In this document: piece after piece, positions 23,517 through 34,184 of the stretch
Numbering within the stretch: the first letter of the stretch is position 1
How the letters are laid out: each line of letters starts with the position of its first letter
Source of the DNA: Desulfuromonadales bacterium
Lineage (GTDB): Bacteria > Desulfobacterota > Desulfuromonadia > Desulfuromonadales > BM103
Assembly (NCBI GenBank): GCA_014860225.1
Contig: JACZKE010000009.1
Coordinates: forward strand, 103,506 to 167,505
Direction of reading: 5' to 3'
DNA: 64,000 bases
Program-made: the position numbers and the translations under genes
Notes under the pieces: generated by a model
What the model was told of the DNA's origin: nothing
Seen by the model: the letters and a program-made list of their open reading frames with translations, nothing else
Databases searched by the model: none

Positions 23517-26500
23517 ATGACAAGGCGGTTGTTTTCGCCGAGCACCGGTATGTCCGCAACGACTGAACCCCGCATTCAACATTGCACCTTGTCCGGAGTC
23601 CTGGCGCCGTTTGCCTCGGGAATTTCCGGGCATAGTGAAATCCTCGGCCTGAATGGCAGCAGCGACGCCTGGTTCGCTGCCGAGCTGCTGGCTCGCAACA
23701 GTCGAGATGAATATCTGCTGGTTGTGGCCTCCAGCCTGGCCGAAGCCCAGCGCTTCTATCGGGCCTTGAGCTTTTTCCATGGCCGGCAGGCCGACATCCT
23801 GTTCTTCCCGCACTGGGAAACCGAGCCTTACGCTCCGCTCAGCCCACACCCTGAAGTTGAAGCGACCCGGTTGGCGACCCTGGCATCGCTCTCCAGGGGT
23901 CGCGGCAAAGCCATTATCACCACTGTCAAGGCGCTGCAGCAGAAGGTGCTCCCCCGCAAGATACTCGATTCATTACAACTGAAACTTGAAGTCGGCAAAG
24001 ACATTCCACGTGAAGCATTGCTGCAGGGGTTGTCAGCGCTCGGTTATCAGCGTGTTACCCTGGTCGAAGACCGCGGCAGCTTTGCCGTCCGCGGTGATCT
24101 GGTGGATCTTTTCCCGCCGATGCTGGAACAGCCGGTACGCCTGGCCTTCTTTGGCGACGAGCTTGAAGAGCTCCGCAGCTTCGACCCTGCCAGCCAGCGC
24201 TCTCTGGATCGGCACATGCTTCGGCTTGAGCTTGCTCCGGCCAGGGAAATGATCCTTGCGGGCAGTCATCTGGAGACCTTTACCCGCCGATTTAAAGAGC
24301 GCTGCGATGAGCTGGAAATTCCGCGTGGCCAGCGTGAAGTGATTCTCGATGAAGTTCGCGATGGCTTGCTCGGCCCCGGCCGGGAAAACCTCCTGCCGCT
24401 CAATTATGAGGGACTTGATACCCTCTTTGCCTACCTGGACCGGTTCAGTTGGCTGCTGCTTGATCCTTCTGCCATAACGTCTGCTGCCGATGAGTTTGCA
24501 GAAGCGATACAGTGCGGAGAAGAGCGGGCAAGGCACAATGGCGAGCCGTTTGTGCCGGCAGATACTTTCTACCTCGATAGCCGGGAACTGGAGGCCCGTC
24601 TGAATCAGGGCCCTCGCATCGATCTGACCTCGTTGCAGGTTTTCCAGCTTGAAGAGGAGCACCCTGTCTACCGCGTGCCGGTAACCGGCAACAGCGACTT
24701 GCGACCGGACCGCGTCGAGCATGATGGCAGCCTGGCTCCTCTGGTGGAGCGCCTGCGGAGCTGGCTGGATGATGACTGGCGCGTTCTTGTGGTCTGTCAC
24801 CAGCAGGGTCAGGCGAAACGACTGCTTGACCTGCTGGCTCCAAGTGAACTACCGGTTGCCTGGGTGCCGGAATTGGTGCCGGGACGGGAGTTCCCTGTCG
24901 GTCTGACCGTGACCACCGGAACGTTGGATTGTGGATTCAGACATGCCGAGGGAAAACGGGTCGTCATCTGCGATGATGAAATTTTCGGGCCGCGTACCCA
25001 CCGCAAGGTTCGCCGCCGGCAGCAGGTTTTCGAATCGTCTCTGGCAGACTTGAAAATTCAGGACCTGGTTGTACATGCCGATTACGGTATTGGTCGTTAC
25101 CTTGGCCTGGTCCATTTGCAGACCGGTGCTGTAGAAGGTGATTTCCTGCATCTCGAATATGCCGGTGAGGATCGCCTCTACCTGCCGGTGGAGCGCATCG
25201 AAAAAGTTCAGAAGTATATGGCCGATGGCAGTGCCCCACGGCTTGACAAGATGGGCAGCGGCGCCTGGGAAAAGGCCAAGTTGAGGGCGCGTGCGTCCAT
25301 CGAAGAACTGTCGCGCGATCTCTTGCAGATTCAGGCCCGGCGGCAAATGGCAAAAGGTTTCAGCTATTCGCCGCCAGACCGCCTCTTCCGCGAGTTTGAG
25401 GCCGCCTTTCCCCACGAGGAAACACCGGATCAACTTGAGGCGATTGAGGCTGTGCTCGATGACATGACCTCGGAACGCCCGGTCGACCGTCTGATCTGTG
25501 GCGATGTCGGCTACGGCAAGACTGAAGTTGCCATACGTGCGGCGTTCAAAGCGGTGCTCGACAGCCGTCAGGTTGCCGTGCTGGTGCCGACTACGGTGCT
25601 GGCCCGCCAGCACCTGGAAACTTTCCGGCAGCGGTTTGCCGATTACCCGGTGGTCGTGGAGATGCTGTCGCGTTTTCGCACCCCGGCCGAACAGAAACGG
25701 ATTCTAGAGCGTACGGCAGCCGGACAGGTTGATATCCTGATCGGCACCCATCGCCTGCTGCAACGCGATCTGCGCTTTAAGGACCTCGGTTTGATCGTCG
25801 TCGATGAGGAACAGCGCTTCGGGGTGACCCACAAGGAGCGCCTGAAAAAGATGCGGGCCGAGGTCGATGTCCTGACCTTGACTGCTACGCCGATCCCGCG
25901 GACCCTGCATTTGAGCTTGGCCGGCCTGCGCGAACTGTCGATTATCGATACACCACCGGTGGACCGCCAGGCGATCCGCACCTATGTGACCCGTTTTGAC
26001 GATGACCTGATTCGCGACGCGATCCTGCGTGAACTGCGCCGCGGTGGTCAGGTGTACTTTGTCCACAATCGGGTGCAGTCGATCGATGCCATGGCCAATT
26101 TTCTGAAGCAGCTGGTCCCTCAGGCCAAGATCGGCGTCGGACATGGGCAGATGCCGGAAAAAGCGCTGGAAAAAGTCATGCTCGATTTTATCGAGGGACA
26201 GACCAACCTGCTGGTCTGTACCACGATTATTGAAAACGGCATTGATATCTCCACGGCCAACACCATGATCGTCAATCGGGCGGACTGCTTTGGATTGGCA
26301 CAGCTCTACCAGCTGCGTGGCCGGGTCGGCCGCTCGCATCAGCGTGCCTATGCCTACCTCATGATTCCCGGCGAAGGGCTGCTGACAAGAGATGCCCGCG
26401 AACGGCTTAAGGTCCTGCAGGAACAGTCGGAACTGGGGGCCGGTTTCCGCATCGCCCGCCACGATCTTGAACTGCGCGGTGCCGGAGATCTGCTTGGGGC

Positions 26501-27038
26501 TCGCCAGGCAGGCCAGGTGGCTGCTATCGGTTTCGAAATGTATACCGAACTCCTCGAGGAAACAATCCAGGAGCTGCAGGGCCAGAGTCACGAAGAGCGC
26601 ATCGACCCCGAGATACGCCTCGGTCTTTCCGCCTTTCTGCCGGAGGATTATGTTGCCGACCCCAACCAGCGCCTGGTGCTGTATCGCAAGCTGGCGACGG
26701 CCCATGATGACGCAGAGATTTATCAGATAGAGGATGAGCTGCGTGACCGCTACGGTAAGCTGCCGGCTGCGGCGGAACTGTTGCTTGATGTCATGACGCT
26801 GAGAGTGCTCATGAAGCAACTCCGTGTCGAGCTTGCAGAGTTTGACGGCCACAACCTGGTGTTTACCTTTCCTGCCGACACCAAGGTTGCTCCCGAGCAT
26901 ATCCTGGCACTTCTGGAAGATAGCAAGAAGTATCGTTTCAGCCCGGATTACCGTCTCAGTATTCGTCTCGGACGATTGTCCAGAGAAGCGGTCCTGGCTG
27001 CAGCTAAAAAGGAATTGCAAGCATTTTGCCGCCTATGA
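23517..27038 (+). CDS. mfd: Transcription-repair coupling factor Mfd
   Basis: A 1173-residue SF2 translocase that removes stalled RNA polymerase and recruits UvrA. Order: UvrB-like N-terminal domains (FFPHWETEPYAPLSPH near residue 95), RNA-polymerase-interacting CarD-like domain (DLVVHADYGIGRYLGL, near 515), helicase motifs GDVGYGKTE (Walker A), VVDEEQRFGV, TATPIPRTLHLSL and QLRGRVGRSHQRAYAYL, and a C-terminal D7 domain. The start is uncertain: no good ribosome site precedes the ATG at 23517 or the later one at 23550. uvrA lies 3.7 kb downstream. Confidence 0.95.
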   Translation: MTRRLFSPSTGMSATTEPRIQHCTLSGVLAPFASGISGHSEILGLNGSSDAWFAAELLARNSRDEYLLVVASSLAEAQRFYRALSFFHGRQADILFFPHWETEPYAPLSPHPEVEATRLATLASLSRGRGKAIITTVKALQQKVLPRKILDSLQLKLEVGKDIPREALLQGLSALGYQRVTLVEDRGSFAVRGDLVDLFPPMLEQPVRLAFFGDELEELRSFDPASQRSLDRHMLRLELAPAREMILAGSHLETFTRRFKERCDELEIPRGQREVILDEVRDGLLGPGRENLLPLNYEGLDTLFAYLDRFSWLLLDPSAITSAADEFAEAIQCGEERARHNGEPFVPADTFYLDSRELEARLNQGPRIDLTSLQVFQLEEEHPVYRVPVTGNSDLRPDRVEHDGSLAPLVERLRSWLDDDWRVLVVCHQQGQAKRLLDLLAPSELPVAWVPELVPGREFPVGLTVTTGTLDCGFRHAEGKRVVICDDEIFGPRTHRKVRRRQQVFESSLADLKIQDLVVHADYGIGRYLGLVHLQTGAVEGDFLHLEYAGEDRLYLPVERIEKVQKYMADGSAPRLDKMGSGAWEKAKLRARASIEELSRDLLQIQARRQMAKGFSYSPPDRLFREFEAAFPHEETPDQLEAIEAVLDDMTSERPVDRLICGDVGYGKTEVAIRAAFKAVLDSRQVAVLVPTTVLARQHLETFRQRFADYPVVVEMLSRFRTPAEQKRILERTAAGQVDILIGTHRLLQRDLRFKDLGLIVVDEEQRFGVTHKERLKKMRAEVDVLTLTATPIPRTLHLSLAGLRELSIIDTPPVDRQAIRTYVTRFDDDLIRDAILRELRRGGQVYFVHNRVQSIDAMANFLKQLVPQAKIGVGHGQMPEKALEKVMLDFIEGQTNLLVCTTIIENGIDISTANTMIVNRADCFGLAQLYQLRGRVGRSHQRAYAYLMIPGEGLLTRDARERLKVLQEQSELGAGFRIARHDLELRGAGDLLGARQAGQVAAIGFEMYTELLEETIQELQGQSHEERIDPEIRLGLSAFLPEDYVADPNQRLVLYRKLATAHDDAEIYQIEDELRDRYGKLPAAAELLLDVMTLRVLMKQLRVELAEFDGHNLVFTFPADTKVAPEHILALLEDSKKYRFSPDYRLSIRLGRLSREAVLAAAKKELQAFCRL

Positions 27039-27079
27039 TAGCTTTAACCACCTTTAAGCCAACAGATCTTTATGACTTC

Positions 27080-28036
27080 ATGAAAATAAATCAGCTTCGT
27101 ATCCTCTCTCTTCTTGTCTTTTGTCTGTTCAGCCTCACTGCCGGTTGCGGTCCCGAGCCGGTTGTGGAAAAGGTCGAGCCACTGATCCGGATCAATGACC
27201 AGGAGATCACCAAGACCGAATTCCTTGCAGCGTTTGAAAAAAGTCTGCAAAAGGACCAGCCGCTGAGCGGGATTGAGCGCGAGGAACTGCAACGATCCTT
27301 TCTGGTGCAGTTGATTGATCGTGAATTGATTCATGGCGAGGCCAGGAGACTCAATATTACTCTCACAGACGCTGACCTCGAGACAGCGCTGCAGAGTTTT
27401 CGCCAGGATTACCCCGACTCAAGTTTTGAGGCAATGCTTCAGGAACGGGGATTGACCCTGCAGTTCTGGCGGGAAGAGCTCAAGGAAAGCCTGATCATGG
27501 AGAAGCTTCTTGAGCAGGCTGTTTATTCCAGGGTGTCGGTCACGGATATGGACGTGGCTGCCTACTTCGAGGCCAACCGCGACCAGTTTGACCGGCCAGC
27601 CCAGGTGAGAGCCCGGCAGATTGTCGTGGCGACAGAAACCGAAGGTCTGGAAGCCCTGGATCTGCTGCGGCAGGGACAGCCGTTCGAGGAGGTCGCCGCG
27701 AAATATTCTCTGTCGCCGGACGCCCAGCTGGGTGGCGATCTCGGCTTTTTCGGGCGGGGAGAAATGCCGCCGGAATTTGACGAAATCGTTTTCGATTTGC
27801 CGGTCAAACGTCTGAGCAAGCTGGTCAAGAGCGAGTACGGCTATCATATTTTTATGGTCGAGGAAAAACGCAAGGCTGTGCGTCTCAGTAAGAAGGAAGC
27901 GACCGAAGAGATTGTAGCAATTCTGGAAGGACTTAAAAAAGAAGAGGTTTACCTGGGGTGGTTGCAAGAGATGCGCGCCCGTGCCGTGATTGCCGTCGAC
28001 TGGACTCAGCTTGAAGAGAACGGCAGAAAGAAATAA
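27080..28036 (+). CDS. PpiC-type peptidyl-prolyl isomerase lipoprotein
   Basis: The ATG at 27080 gives a lipoprotein signal (LTAGC, Cys22) and a SurA-like N-terminal chaperone domain. The parvulin domain follows at about residues 155-255 (VRARQIVVATE, FEEVAAKYSLSPDAQLGGDLGFFGRGEMPPEFDE). The isomerase histidines and Gly-rich loop look intact. It assists folding of envelope proteins, and is followed 17 bases later by a second gene of the same kind. Confidence 0.9.
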   Translation: MKINQLRILSLLVFCLFSLTAGCGPEPVVEKVEPLIRINDQEITKTEFLAAFEKSLQKDQPLSGIEREELQRSFLVQLIDRELIHGEARRLNITLTDADLETALQSFRQDYPDSSFEAMLQERGLTLQFWREELKESLIMEKLLEQAVYSRVSVTDMDVAAYFEANRDQFDRPAQVRARQIVVATETEGLEALDLLRQGQPFEEVAAKYSLSPDAQLGGDLGFFGRGEMPPEFDEIVFDLPVKRLSKLVKSEYGYHIFMVEEKRKAVRLSKKEATEEIVAILEGLKKEEVYLGWLQEMRARAVIAVDWTQLEENGRKK

Positions 28037-28052
28037 TAAGGAAGAAGACACC

Positions 28053-29000
28053 ATGAGACTTTTTGGAATTGCCCTGTTATTGTTTTGCACCATTGGCTTG
28101 AATTCAGCGGCGGCACAAGTCGTCAGTCGCATTGCGGCCGTTGTCAACAAAGACATCATTACAACAAATCAGCTGGACCAGAAGCTGCAAGAGCAGTTGT
28201 CCAAGCAGGAACACCAACCATCTCCTGCGCAGCTGGGCGCTCTGCGTCAGGACCTGCTCTCCCGTATGATTGAGGAGACGTTGATACAACAGCGGGTCAA
28301 GGCTCTCAACCTGAAAGTCTCAGAGGATGAAATTGAAACAGCTCTGCTCGATGTGCAGCAGAAAAACCAGCTGACCCGGGAGGCTTTGCAGGAAGCCGTC
28401 ACGGCTCAGGGGTTGGCGTTCGATGCGTACCTTGAGAACCTGCGCGAGCAGATTTTACGCTATAAATTGATCGGCGAAGAGGTGCGCAACAAGGTCAATG
28501 TCTCTGAAGGGGAAGTCGTGGAATATTACCGTGCCCACCTGGATGATTATCGTATGGTTCCGGAAGTCCAGCTCAGCGTCCTCACCTTGCCGATATCCCA
28601 AAAGGCGTCTGATCAGGAACGTCAGCAGATTCGCAAAATTGCCGGTGAAGCCCTGGCCCGATTACGACAGAATGAAGATCTGGCCCAAGTGGTGGCAAGC
28701 TATAATGAAACTTATGGCGCCACGGGTGGAGAGTTGGGCCGTTTTGCCTATCGTGAGCTGGTTCCGGAATTTGTCGATGCAATCAACGGGGTTGAGGAAA
28801 GCCGCTACACTGAGCCCGTGGAGACCGCCGAGGCGATCCATCTGTTGCGGGTCGATAAGCAGTTCGCCAGTGGTTTGCGGCAGTTCGATTCCGTCAAACA
28901 TGAAATTCATCAGATGATTCTGGATCAGAAGACCGACGCCCGGGTCAAGGAATGGACCCGCTCGCTTAAAACAAAGGCTTTCATCGATATCCGGCTATAA
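28053..29000 (+). CDS. SurA-like periplasmic chaperone with degenerate parvulin domain
   Basis: AAGGAAG precedes the ATG at 28053. A signal peptide (NSAAAQ) leads into a SurA N-domain (VSRIAAVVNKDIITTNQLD). The single parvulin-like domain (about 175-275: EVQLSVLTLPIS, YGATGGELGRFAYREL) lacks much of the active-site sequence, so it is probably a chaperone more than an isomerase. The tandem arrangement with the PpiC lipoprotein suggests they jointly serve outer-membrane barrels or cytochromes. Confidence 0.86.
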   Translation: MRLFGIALLLFCTIGLNSAAAQVVSRIAAVVNKDIITTNQLDQKLQEQLSKQEHQPSPAQLGALRQDLLSRMIEETLIQQRVKALNLKVSEDEIETALLDVQQKNQLTREALQEAVTAQGLAFDAYLENLREQILRYKLIGEEVRNKVNVSEGEVVEYYRAHLDDYRMVPEVQLSVLTLPISQKASDQERQQIRKIAGEALARLRQNEDLAQVVASYNETYGATGGELGRFAYRELVPEFVDAINGVEESRYTEPVETAEAIHLLRVDKQFASGLRQFDSVKHEIHQMILDQKTDARVKEWTRSLKTKAFIDIRL

Positions 29001-29038
29001 GCGTTTTCGGCGCCAGTCCTTCAGCACAGGCATCAAAT

Positions 29039-29070
29039 AGCCCACCTGCAACAGCAGGTGGGCTTTAGTT
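29039..29070 (+). terminator. Intrinsic terminator after the SurA-like gene
   Basis: AGCCCACCTGC (29039-29049) pairs with GCAGGTGGGCT (29054-29064) around the loop AACA and is followed by TTAGTTCTT. It lies between convergent genes. Confidence 0.8.
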
Positions 29071-29091
29071 CTTACCTGGGGGCAGTGAAGT

Positions 29092-29451
29092 TTATCGCTC
29101 CAACACATTTTTCAAGGTTTCGAAATGTTCCCGGTAGGTGCGGCGGTCGGCTTCATCAAATTCAAGGAACATGATGCCACTCGTGCAAAGGTCATCGGTC
29201 ACCGGCCTGGAATTAACCACCCGGCCGGTGACCTGGACCAGCTCGTTATCGAGACCGAGGGTGATGCGCAGAAGCTGCTCCGGATCAAAGAACTGGCCGG
29301 TTTCCAGCTGCAATCCGGTCTCACTGACATTGAGCGTTCGGGCCAGGCCGCGGCCGACAACCTCGCCGGCTTCGGAGATAACTTCATAATCTAGAAAGTT
29401 AAGGGCGTAACGGCGCTCTTTCTGGCGGCGCTCGAACAGGTCGTTGCTCAT
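29092..29451 (-). CDS. PilZ-domain protein (probable cyclic di-GMP receptor)
   Basis: The 119-residue protein has the PilZ pattern: basic RRQKERRYALNF near the N-terminus, then LNVSETGLQLE in place of the D/NxSxxG motif. Binding of cyclic di-GMP is known for the family. The ATG at 29451 follows GGAGAG; a GTG one codon upstream is less likely. It is a single gene between a terminator and the divergent pdxA. Target process unknown, perhaps motility or pili. Confidence 0.82.
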   Translation of the reverse strand: MSNDLFERRQKERRYALNFLDYEVISEAGEVVGRGLARTLNVSETGLQLETGQFFDPEQLLRITLGLDNELVQVTGRVVNSRPVTDDLCTSGIMFLEFDEADRRTYREHFETLKNVLER

Positions 29452-29566
29452 CACATGCTCTCCAATCCTGCGGAATACGATGAAATTTTGCAGAGTATAA
29501 CTGCTTCCACCCGGTTTGAAAACAGCTTTCCCTCGTTGTCGTTCTGATACGGAAAAACAAATCAGG

Positions 29567-29596
29567 TTGAGGACAATTTCGCGCCGGGGGTATACT
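29567..29596 (+). promoter_or_regulatory. Candidate promoter for pdxA
   Basis: TTGAGG at 29567-29572 and TATACT at 29591-29596 (5 of 6 matches) are 18 bases apart, about 40 bases upstream of the pdxA ATG. Confidence 0.6.
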
Positions 29597-29636
29597 GTTA
29601 GTCGTGACGGATGGAAGCGAGGCTTTTGGGGGTGTT

Positions 29637-30665
29637 ATGAAAAAACCGCTGATTATAACCATGGGAGATCCAACGGGCGTCGGTCCGGAAGTGCTTGTTC
29701 AGGCCATCTGCTCGGGTGCATTCGTCGACCTTGCAAGGCCCCTGGTTGTCGCTGGTGACCTTGGCGTGCTGCAGCGCGCTGCTGCGGTGTGCGGCCGCAG
29801 TGCCCGTCTGCAGGCAAGTTCGCAACAGGCGCTTGCGTCCGATGAAATTCTCATAGGGAACTATGTTTTACCGGTCCGAGCGCTTTCCCGACTGGACCTG
29901 GCCAAGCTGAGATACGGCATACCGGAGCCTGCTTCCGGGCGAGCGATGGCTGACTATATCTCCTGGGCCTGCGATGCCTGCATCGGTGGCGATGCCGCCG
30001 GTATGGTCACTGCGCCGATCAACAAGCAGGCTCTGCAGGCTGCCGGCGTGCATTTCCCCGGGCATACCGAGCTGTTGGCGGATCGCTGCAAGGTTGACGA
30101 GGTTGTCATGATGCTCGCAGGAGAACGCTTGAGGGTTTGCCTGGTGACAACTCACTGTGCCTTGCGAGAGGTGCCGCAGCGATTGACGGCGCAACGTATC
30201 CTGGCGACGATCCGCATTGCGGCGGCCTCTTTAGAGAGACAGTTTGGACTCAAGCAACCTCGTCTGGCAGTTCTGGCTCTCAATCCCCATGCCGGTGAAG
30301 GCGGTCTGTTCGGCGATGAAGAGGCGCTGCAGATTGTTCCGGCAATAGAAGCGGCACGGGGCGAAGGGATCAATGCCAGTGGTCCGCACAGCGCGGACAC
30401 CCTCTTCTGGTTTGCCGCGCAGGGACAATATGATGCGGTGATCTGCATGTATCACGACCAGGGGCTGATCCCGCTCAAGCTGCTGCATTTCTACGATGCC
30501 GTCAACGTCACCCTCGGTCTGCCGATAGTGCGCACATCCGTAGACCACGGCACTGCGTATGATCTGGCCGGCTCCGGTCAGGCGAGTCCGGCCAGCATGA
30601 TTGCCGCAGTTAAAATGGCCGCCATGATGGCTGACAGGCAGGAGCGAGTGGCCAGTGATCCGTGA
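29637..30665 (+). CDS. pdxA: 4-hydroxythreonine-4-phosphate dehydrogenase
   Basis: Oxidises 4-phosphohydroxy-L-threonine in pyridoxal phosphate synthesis. The 342-residue product begins MKKPLIITMGDPTGVGPEV and contains HFPGHTELLA, LNPHAGEGGLFGDEE and CMYHDQGLIPLKL with the metal-binding histidines, and DHGTAYDLAGSG. The start at 29637 is chosen because the family starts there; GGGGGTG precedes it closely. Confidence 0.95.
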   Translation: MKKPLIITMGDPTGVGPEVLVQAICSGAFVDLARPLVVAGDLGVLQRAAAVCGRSARLQASSQQALASDEILIGNYVLPVRALSRLDLAKLRYGIPEPASGRAMADYISWACDACIGGDAAGMVTAPINKQALQAAGVHFPGHTELLADRCKVDEVVMMLAGERLRVCLVTTHCALREVPQRLTAQRILATIRIAAASLERQFGLKQPRLAVLALNPHAGEGGLFGDEEALQIVPAIEAARGEGINASGPHSADTLFWFAAQGQYDAVICMYHDQGLIPLKLLHFYDAVNVTLGLPIVRTSVDHGTAYDLAGSGQASPASMIAAVKMAAMMADRQERVASDP

Positions 30666-30780
30666 CGTGGAAAAGGCAAAAATATAAGGGTACGTGTATT
30701 TCCAGTCAATGGTACCGCTGCGAACGGCCCATAAAACAGTGCTGCTCCATTACAGAGGATAAGGTTAAACATCAAGAATT

Positions 30781-33594
30781 ATGGCAAATAAAATTGTCAT
30801 CAAGGGTGCTTGCGAGCACAACCTGAAAAATATCGATATCGACATTCCCCGTGACCAGCTGGTGGTCATCACCGGGGTCTCCGGTTCCGGCAAAAGCACT
30901 CTGGCGTTCGATACCATTTACGCCGAAGGACAGCGCCGCTATGTCGAGAGCCTGTCGACTTACGCCCGGCAGTTTCTGGAACAGATGAACAAGCCCGACG
31001 TCGAGAGCATTGAGGGCTTGAGTCCGGCCATCTCCATCGAGCAGAAATCCACCTCGAAAAATCCACGTTCAACCGTGGGGACGGTCACTGAAATCTACGA
31101 CTACCTGCGCCTGTTGTTTGCCCGGGTCGGCCGTGTGCATTGCCCGTCCTGTGGCAAGGAGATTGCCTCGCAGACGGCTGAGCAGATGGTCGAACGTGTT
31201 CTTGCCCTGCCGGAAAAAAGCAAGCTGCTGCTGCTGGCGCCGCTGGTACGCGGGCGCAAAGGGGAGTACCGCAAGGAGTTGCGTCAGCTGCAGGCCGATG
31301 GTTTCGTGCGCGTGCGCATCGACGGCAAAATGTACGAGCTGGGTGAAGAGATTGCCCTCGACAAAAACAAGAAGCATACCATCGAAGTCGTTGTTGACCG
31401 GCTGGTGGTCAAGGAGGATATAACCAGTCGTCTGGCGGATTCGCTTGAGACGGCTTTACGCCTCGGCGAAGGCCTGGTGCGCGTTGAGGTGATAGGTGGT
31501 GAGAGCCTGCTGTTCTCCGAGTGGCATGCCTGTGCGGAATGTGGCATTTCCATCCCGGAGATGACACCGCGCATGTTCTCTTTTAACAATCCGTATGGTG
31601 CCTGCCCGGATTGCTCCGGGTTGGGTACCCGTATGTATTTCGATCCTGAACAGGTCGTACCCAACCCGCAGTTGTCGCTGCGGGAAGGCGCGATAGCGCC
31701 CTGGTCGACGCGGACCGGTTATTACTACCTGCAGGTGCTGGAAGCGCTGGCGGATTTTTACAAGTTCGATATACGCACGCCCTTTGCCGAGCTGCCGGAG
31801 CGCATCCAGAAGATCCTGCTGCACGGTTCGGGCAAAGAAGAGGTGCAGTTCTATTACGATCAGGCCAATCGTCGACATTTCTACCACAAGCCGTTCGAAG
31901 GGGTGATCCCGAACCTGGAGCGACGCCTGCGTGAAACCGATTCCGACGCGACCCGCGAGAAGCTCGAACAGTTCATGAACATCATGCCCTGTCCGAGCTG
32001 CCTGGGGGCGCGTCTTAAACCGGAAACGCTTTGTGTGCGCGTAGCTGGCCGCAATATTCAGGAGATCTGTTCACTGAGCGTTACGGATGCTGAATCCTTC
32101 TTTGCGCGGTTGGAGCTGCTCCCCAAGGAGATGGAAATCGCTCGCAGGGTGCTTAAGGAAGTCCGCGAACGGCTCTCCTTTCTGATCAACGTCGGCCTTG
32201 ACTACCTGACCCTTGATCGGACTTCAGGCACACTCTCCGGCGGCGAGAGCCAACGAATCCGCCTCGCAACCCAGATCGGTTCGTCGCTGGTCGGAGTCCT
32301 CTACATCCTCGACGAACCTTCTATCGGACTGCATCAACGTGATAATCGACGACTCCTGGAAACCTTGAAGCGTCTGCGCGATCTGGGTAATACCGTGCTG
32401 GTGGTTGAGCATGACGAGGAAACCATTCTCGAGGCAGACCATGTGATCGACATGGGCCCGCGCGCCGGTCGCCATGGCGGGCATGTGGTCGCCCAGGGGA
32501 CCCCCCAGGAAATCCTGAACCACCCAGACTCGCTGACCGGCGATTACCTCTCTGGCCGCCGGACGATCCCGCTGCCGAGCGTGCGGCGAAAGGCCACCGG
32601 GTATTTGCGCATTTCGGGCGCCACGGCCAACAATCTCAAGTCTGTCGATGTTGATATTCCGCTGGGTATCATGACCTGTGTCACCGGAGTCTCCGGCTCG
32701 GGGAAATCAACCCTGGTGCTTGACACTTTGCACAAGGCCCTGGCCCAGAGGCTCTACCGATCGCGGGAGCGGGCCGGTGCGGTGCGTGGCATTCAAGGTC
32801 TCGAGCAGCTCGACAAGGTTATCGATATTGACCAGTCGCCGATCGGTCGTACACCGCGTTCCAATCCGGCCACCTATACCGGTATCTTTACGGATATCCG
32901 CGACCTGTTCGCCCAGTTGCCGGAAGCGAAGATGCGTGGTTACAAGCCGGGACGCTTTTCTTTTAATGTCAAAGGCGGACGTTGCGAGGCTTGCCAGGGG
33001 GACGGCATACTGCGCATCGAGATGCACTTTCTGCCCGATGTCTATATCCAGTGTGAGGCTTGCCTCGGCGCACGTTACAATCGCGAGACGCTGCAGGTTA
33101 AATACAAGGGCAAGACGATCGCTGACGTGCTTGACATGACCGCCAACCAGGCGGTGGAGTTCCTCGACAAGATCCCGCGCATCAAACGCAAACTGGAAAC
33201 CTTACGCGATGTCGGCCTGGGCTATATCAAGCTGGGACAGAGCGCCACCACACTCTCCGGAGGCGAGGCGCAACGCGTCAAACTGGCCAAGGAACTGGGC
33301 AAGCGTTCCACCGGACGGACAATCTATATTCTCGACGAACCGACCACCGGGCTGCATTTCTACGACATCAGCCGTCTGCTCAGTGTTCTGCAGCGCCTGG
33401 TCGAGTCAGGCAACAGCGTGGTGATCATCGAGCACAACCTGGATGTCATCAAGACCGCTGACCATGTTATTGATCTTGGCCCGGAGGGTGGCAGCCGGGG
33501 CGGCAATATCGTTGTCTGCGGGACACCGGAAGAGGTTGCCCGCTGCGCAAAGTCCTACACCGGACGTTATCTGCGCCCCTATTTGGATCTCTAA
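30781..33594 (+). CDS. uvrA: UvrABC excinuclease subunit A
   Basis: DNA-damage sensor ATPase of nucleotide excision repair. Two ABC modules are evident: Walker [10 protein letters not shown] near residues 33-41 and again near 635, signatures [12 protein letters not shown] and [12 protein letters not shown], and Walker [14 protein letters not shown] and [13 protein letters not shown]. Zinc sites CPSCGKE, CAECG...CPDCSG and CEACQGDG...CEACLGAR are present. Length 937 is standard. It closely follows pdxA and may share its transcript. Confidence 0.97.
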   Translation: MANKIVIKGACEHNLKNIDIDIPRDQLVVITGVSGSGKSTLAFDTIYAEGQRRYVESLSTYARQFLEQMNKPDVESIEGLSPAISIEQKSTSKNPRSTVGTVTEIYDYLRLLFARVGRVHCPSCGKEIASQTAEQMVERVLALPEKSKLLLLAPLVRGRKGEYRKELRQLQADGFVRVRIDGKMYELGEEIALDKNKKHTIEVVVDRLVVKEDITSRLADSLETALRLGEGLVRVEVIGGESLLFSEWHACAECGISIPEMTPRMFSFNNPYGACPDCSGLGTRMYFDPEQVVPNPQLSLREGAIAPWSTRTGYYYLQVLEALADFYKFDIRTPFAELPERIQKILLHGSGKEEVQFYYDQANRRHFYHKPFEGVIPNLERRLRETDSDATREKLEQFMNIMPCPSCLGARLKPETLCVRVAGRNIQEICSLSVTDAESFFARLELLPKEMEIARRVLKEVRERLSFLINVGLDYLTLDRTSGTLSGGESQRIRLATQIGSSLVGVLYILDEPSIGLHQRDNRRLLETLKRLRDLGNTVLVVEHDEETILEADHVIDMGPRAGRHGGHVVAQGTPQEILNHPDSLTGDYLSGRRTIPLPSVRRKATGYLRISGATANNLKSVDVDIPLGIMTCVTGVSGSGKSTLVLDTLHKALAQRLYRSRERAGAVRGIQGLEQLDKVIDIDQSPIGRTPRSNPATYTGIFTDIRDLFAQLPEAKMRGYKPGRFSFNVKGGRCEACQGDGILRIEMHFLPDVYIQCEACLGARYNRETLQVKYKGKTIADVLDMTANQAVEFLDKIPRIKRKLETLRDVGLGYIKLGQSATTLSGGEAQRVKLAKELGKRSTGRTIYILDEPTTGLHFYDISRLLSVLQRLVESGNSVVIIEHNLDVIKTADHVIDLGPEGGSRGGNIVVCGTPEEVARCAKSYTGRYLRPYLDL

Positions 33595-33597
33595 ACT

Positions 33598-33631
33598 AAA
33601 AAAGCAGTCAGAGGGTCTCCCCTGCCTGCTT
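33598..33631 (-). terminator. Terminator for the minus-strand gene at 33656
   Basis: AAGCAG-TCAGAGGG pairs imperfectly with CCCCTG-CCTGCTT over 33602-33631. Read on the minus strand the stem is followed by TTTTTT, so it fits the end of the hypothetical gene's transcript. It may also stop uvrA transcription. Confidence 0.6.
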
Positions 33632-33655
33632 CGGTTCGTCAGTGATGGTTGAATG

Positions 33656-34114
33656 TCAGGGCCGCGGACTTACGTCGCGGACCTGTTTTATGTTGACCAG
33701 GTAAAAGGCTTCGTGGTTGTGCAGCAGAAAAAAACCCTTCATCGCGTTGAGAAAATCAAAAAGACGGTTGCGTCCCTCAGGCATCTCAATGGTGACGGTA
33801 CCGGAAAGTTGCTCACCTCCGACAAATTTGATGTCTGCTTCCTCGCGTTCACCGAGGGATGCGTGGGTCGAAGCTGCCGCTGGCGGGTCGAAGCGGATAT
33901 GCGTGATCGTCTGTTTGTTGGCGACACAGAAATCACCCGCTTCACTGCGGAACGGGAAGAAGTCTCCCGGCTCCTTCATCAGGTCGAGCAGAGTCTGTTG
34001 CCCCATGTGGCTGTAGGTGCTGGCGCTCAGGAAGACGACGCCCTTCATCACAGAGCCATCGGCCTGAAAGACAACAACGGGCAGCTCAGTTTTTTCGACA
34101 TGGTAGACAGACAT
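33656..34114 (-). CDS. Conserved hypothetical protein, 152 residues
   Basis: I do not recognise the family with certainty. The protein is soluble, beta-rich, without signal peptide. It has two similar halves: VVVFQADGSVMKGVVFLSA near the N-terminus and FVGGEQLSGTVTIEMPEGRNRL in the second half, each followed by a segment on PFR/FFLLHNHEAFYLVNI. This recalls PilZ-like or DUF6812-like small domains, but no function should be assigned. It is divergent from rubrerythrin, with which it may share a control region. Confidence 0.55.
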   Translation of the reverse strand: MSVYHVEKTELPVVVFQADGSVMKGVVFLSASTYSHMGQQTLLDLMKEPGDFFPFRSEAGDFCVANKQTITHIRFDPPAAASTHASLGEREEADIKFVGGEQLSGTVTIEMPEGRNRLFDFLNAMKGFFLLHNHEAFYLVNIKQVRDVSPRP

Positions 34115-34156
34115 TGTTTTGCTCCTGATAAAATAACAGAAAAGGATAGCTGGCAG

Positions 34157-34184
34157 TTGACATGATCAATGTGATCGATAATAT
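34157..34184 (+). promoter_or_regulatory. Promoter region of rubrerythrin with overlapping palindromes
   Basis: TTGACA at 34157-34162 and TAATAT at 34179-34184 are 16 bases apart. The same stretch holds TTGACATGATCAA and GATCGATAATATTGATC, both imperfect palindromes, so a redox or peroxide regulator of unknown identity could bind here. The FNR consensus spacing is off by one. Confidence 0.5.

Noticed and set aside
25704..27020. A 438-codon minus-strand frame inside mfd
   Set aside because: Antisense shadow of a clearly conserved helicase.
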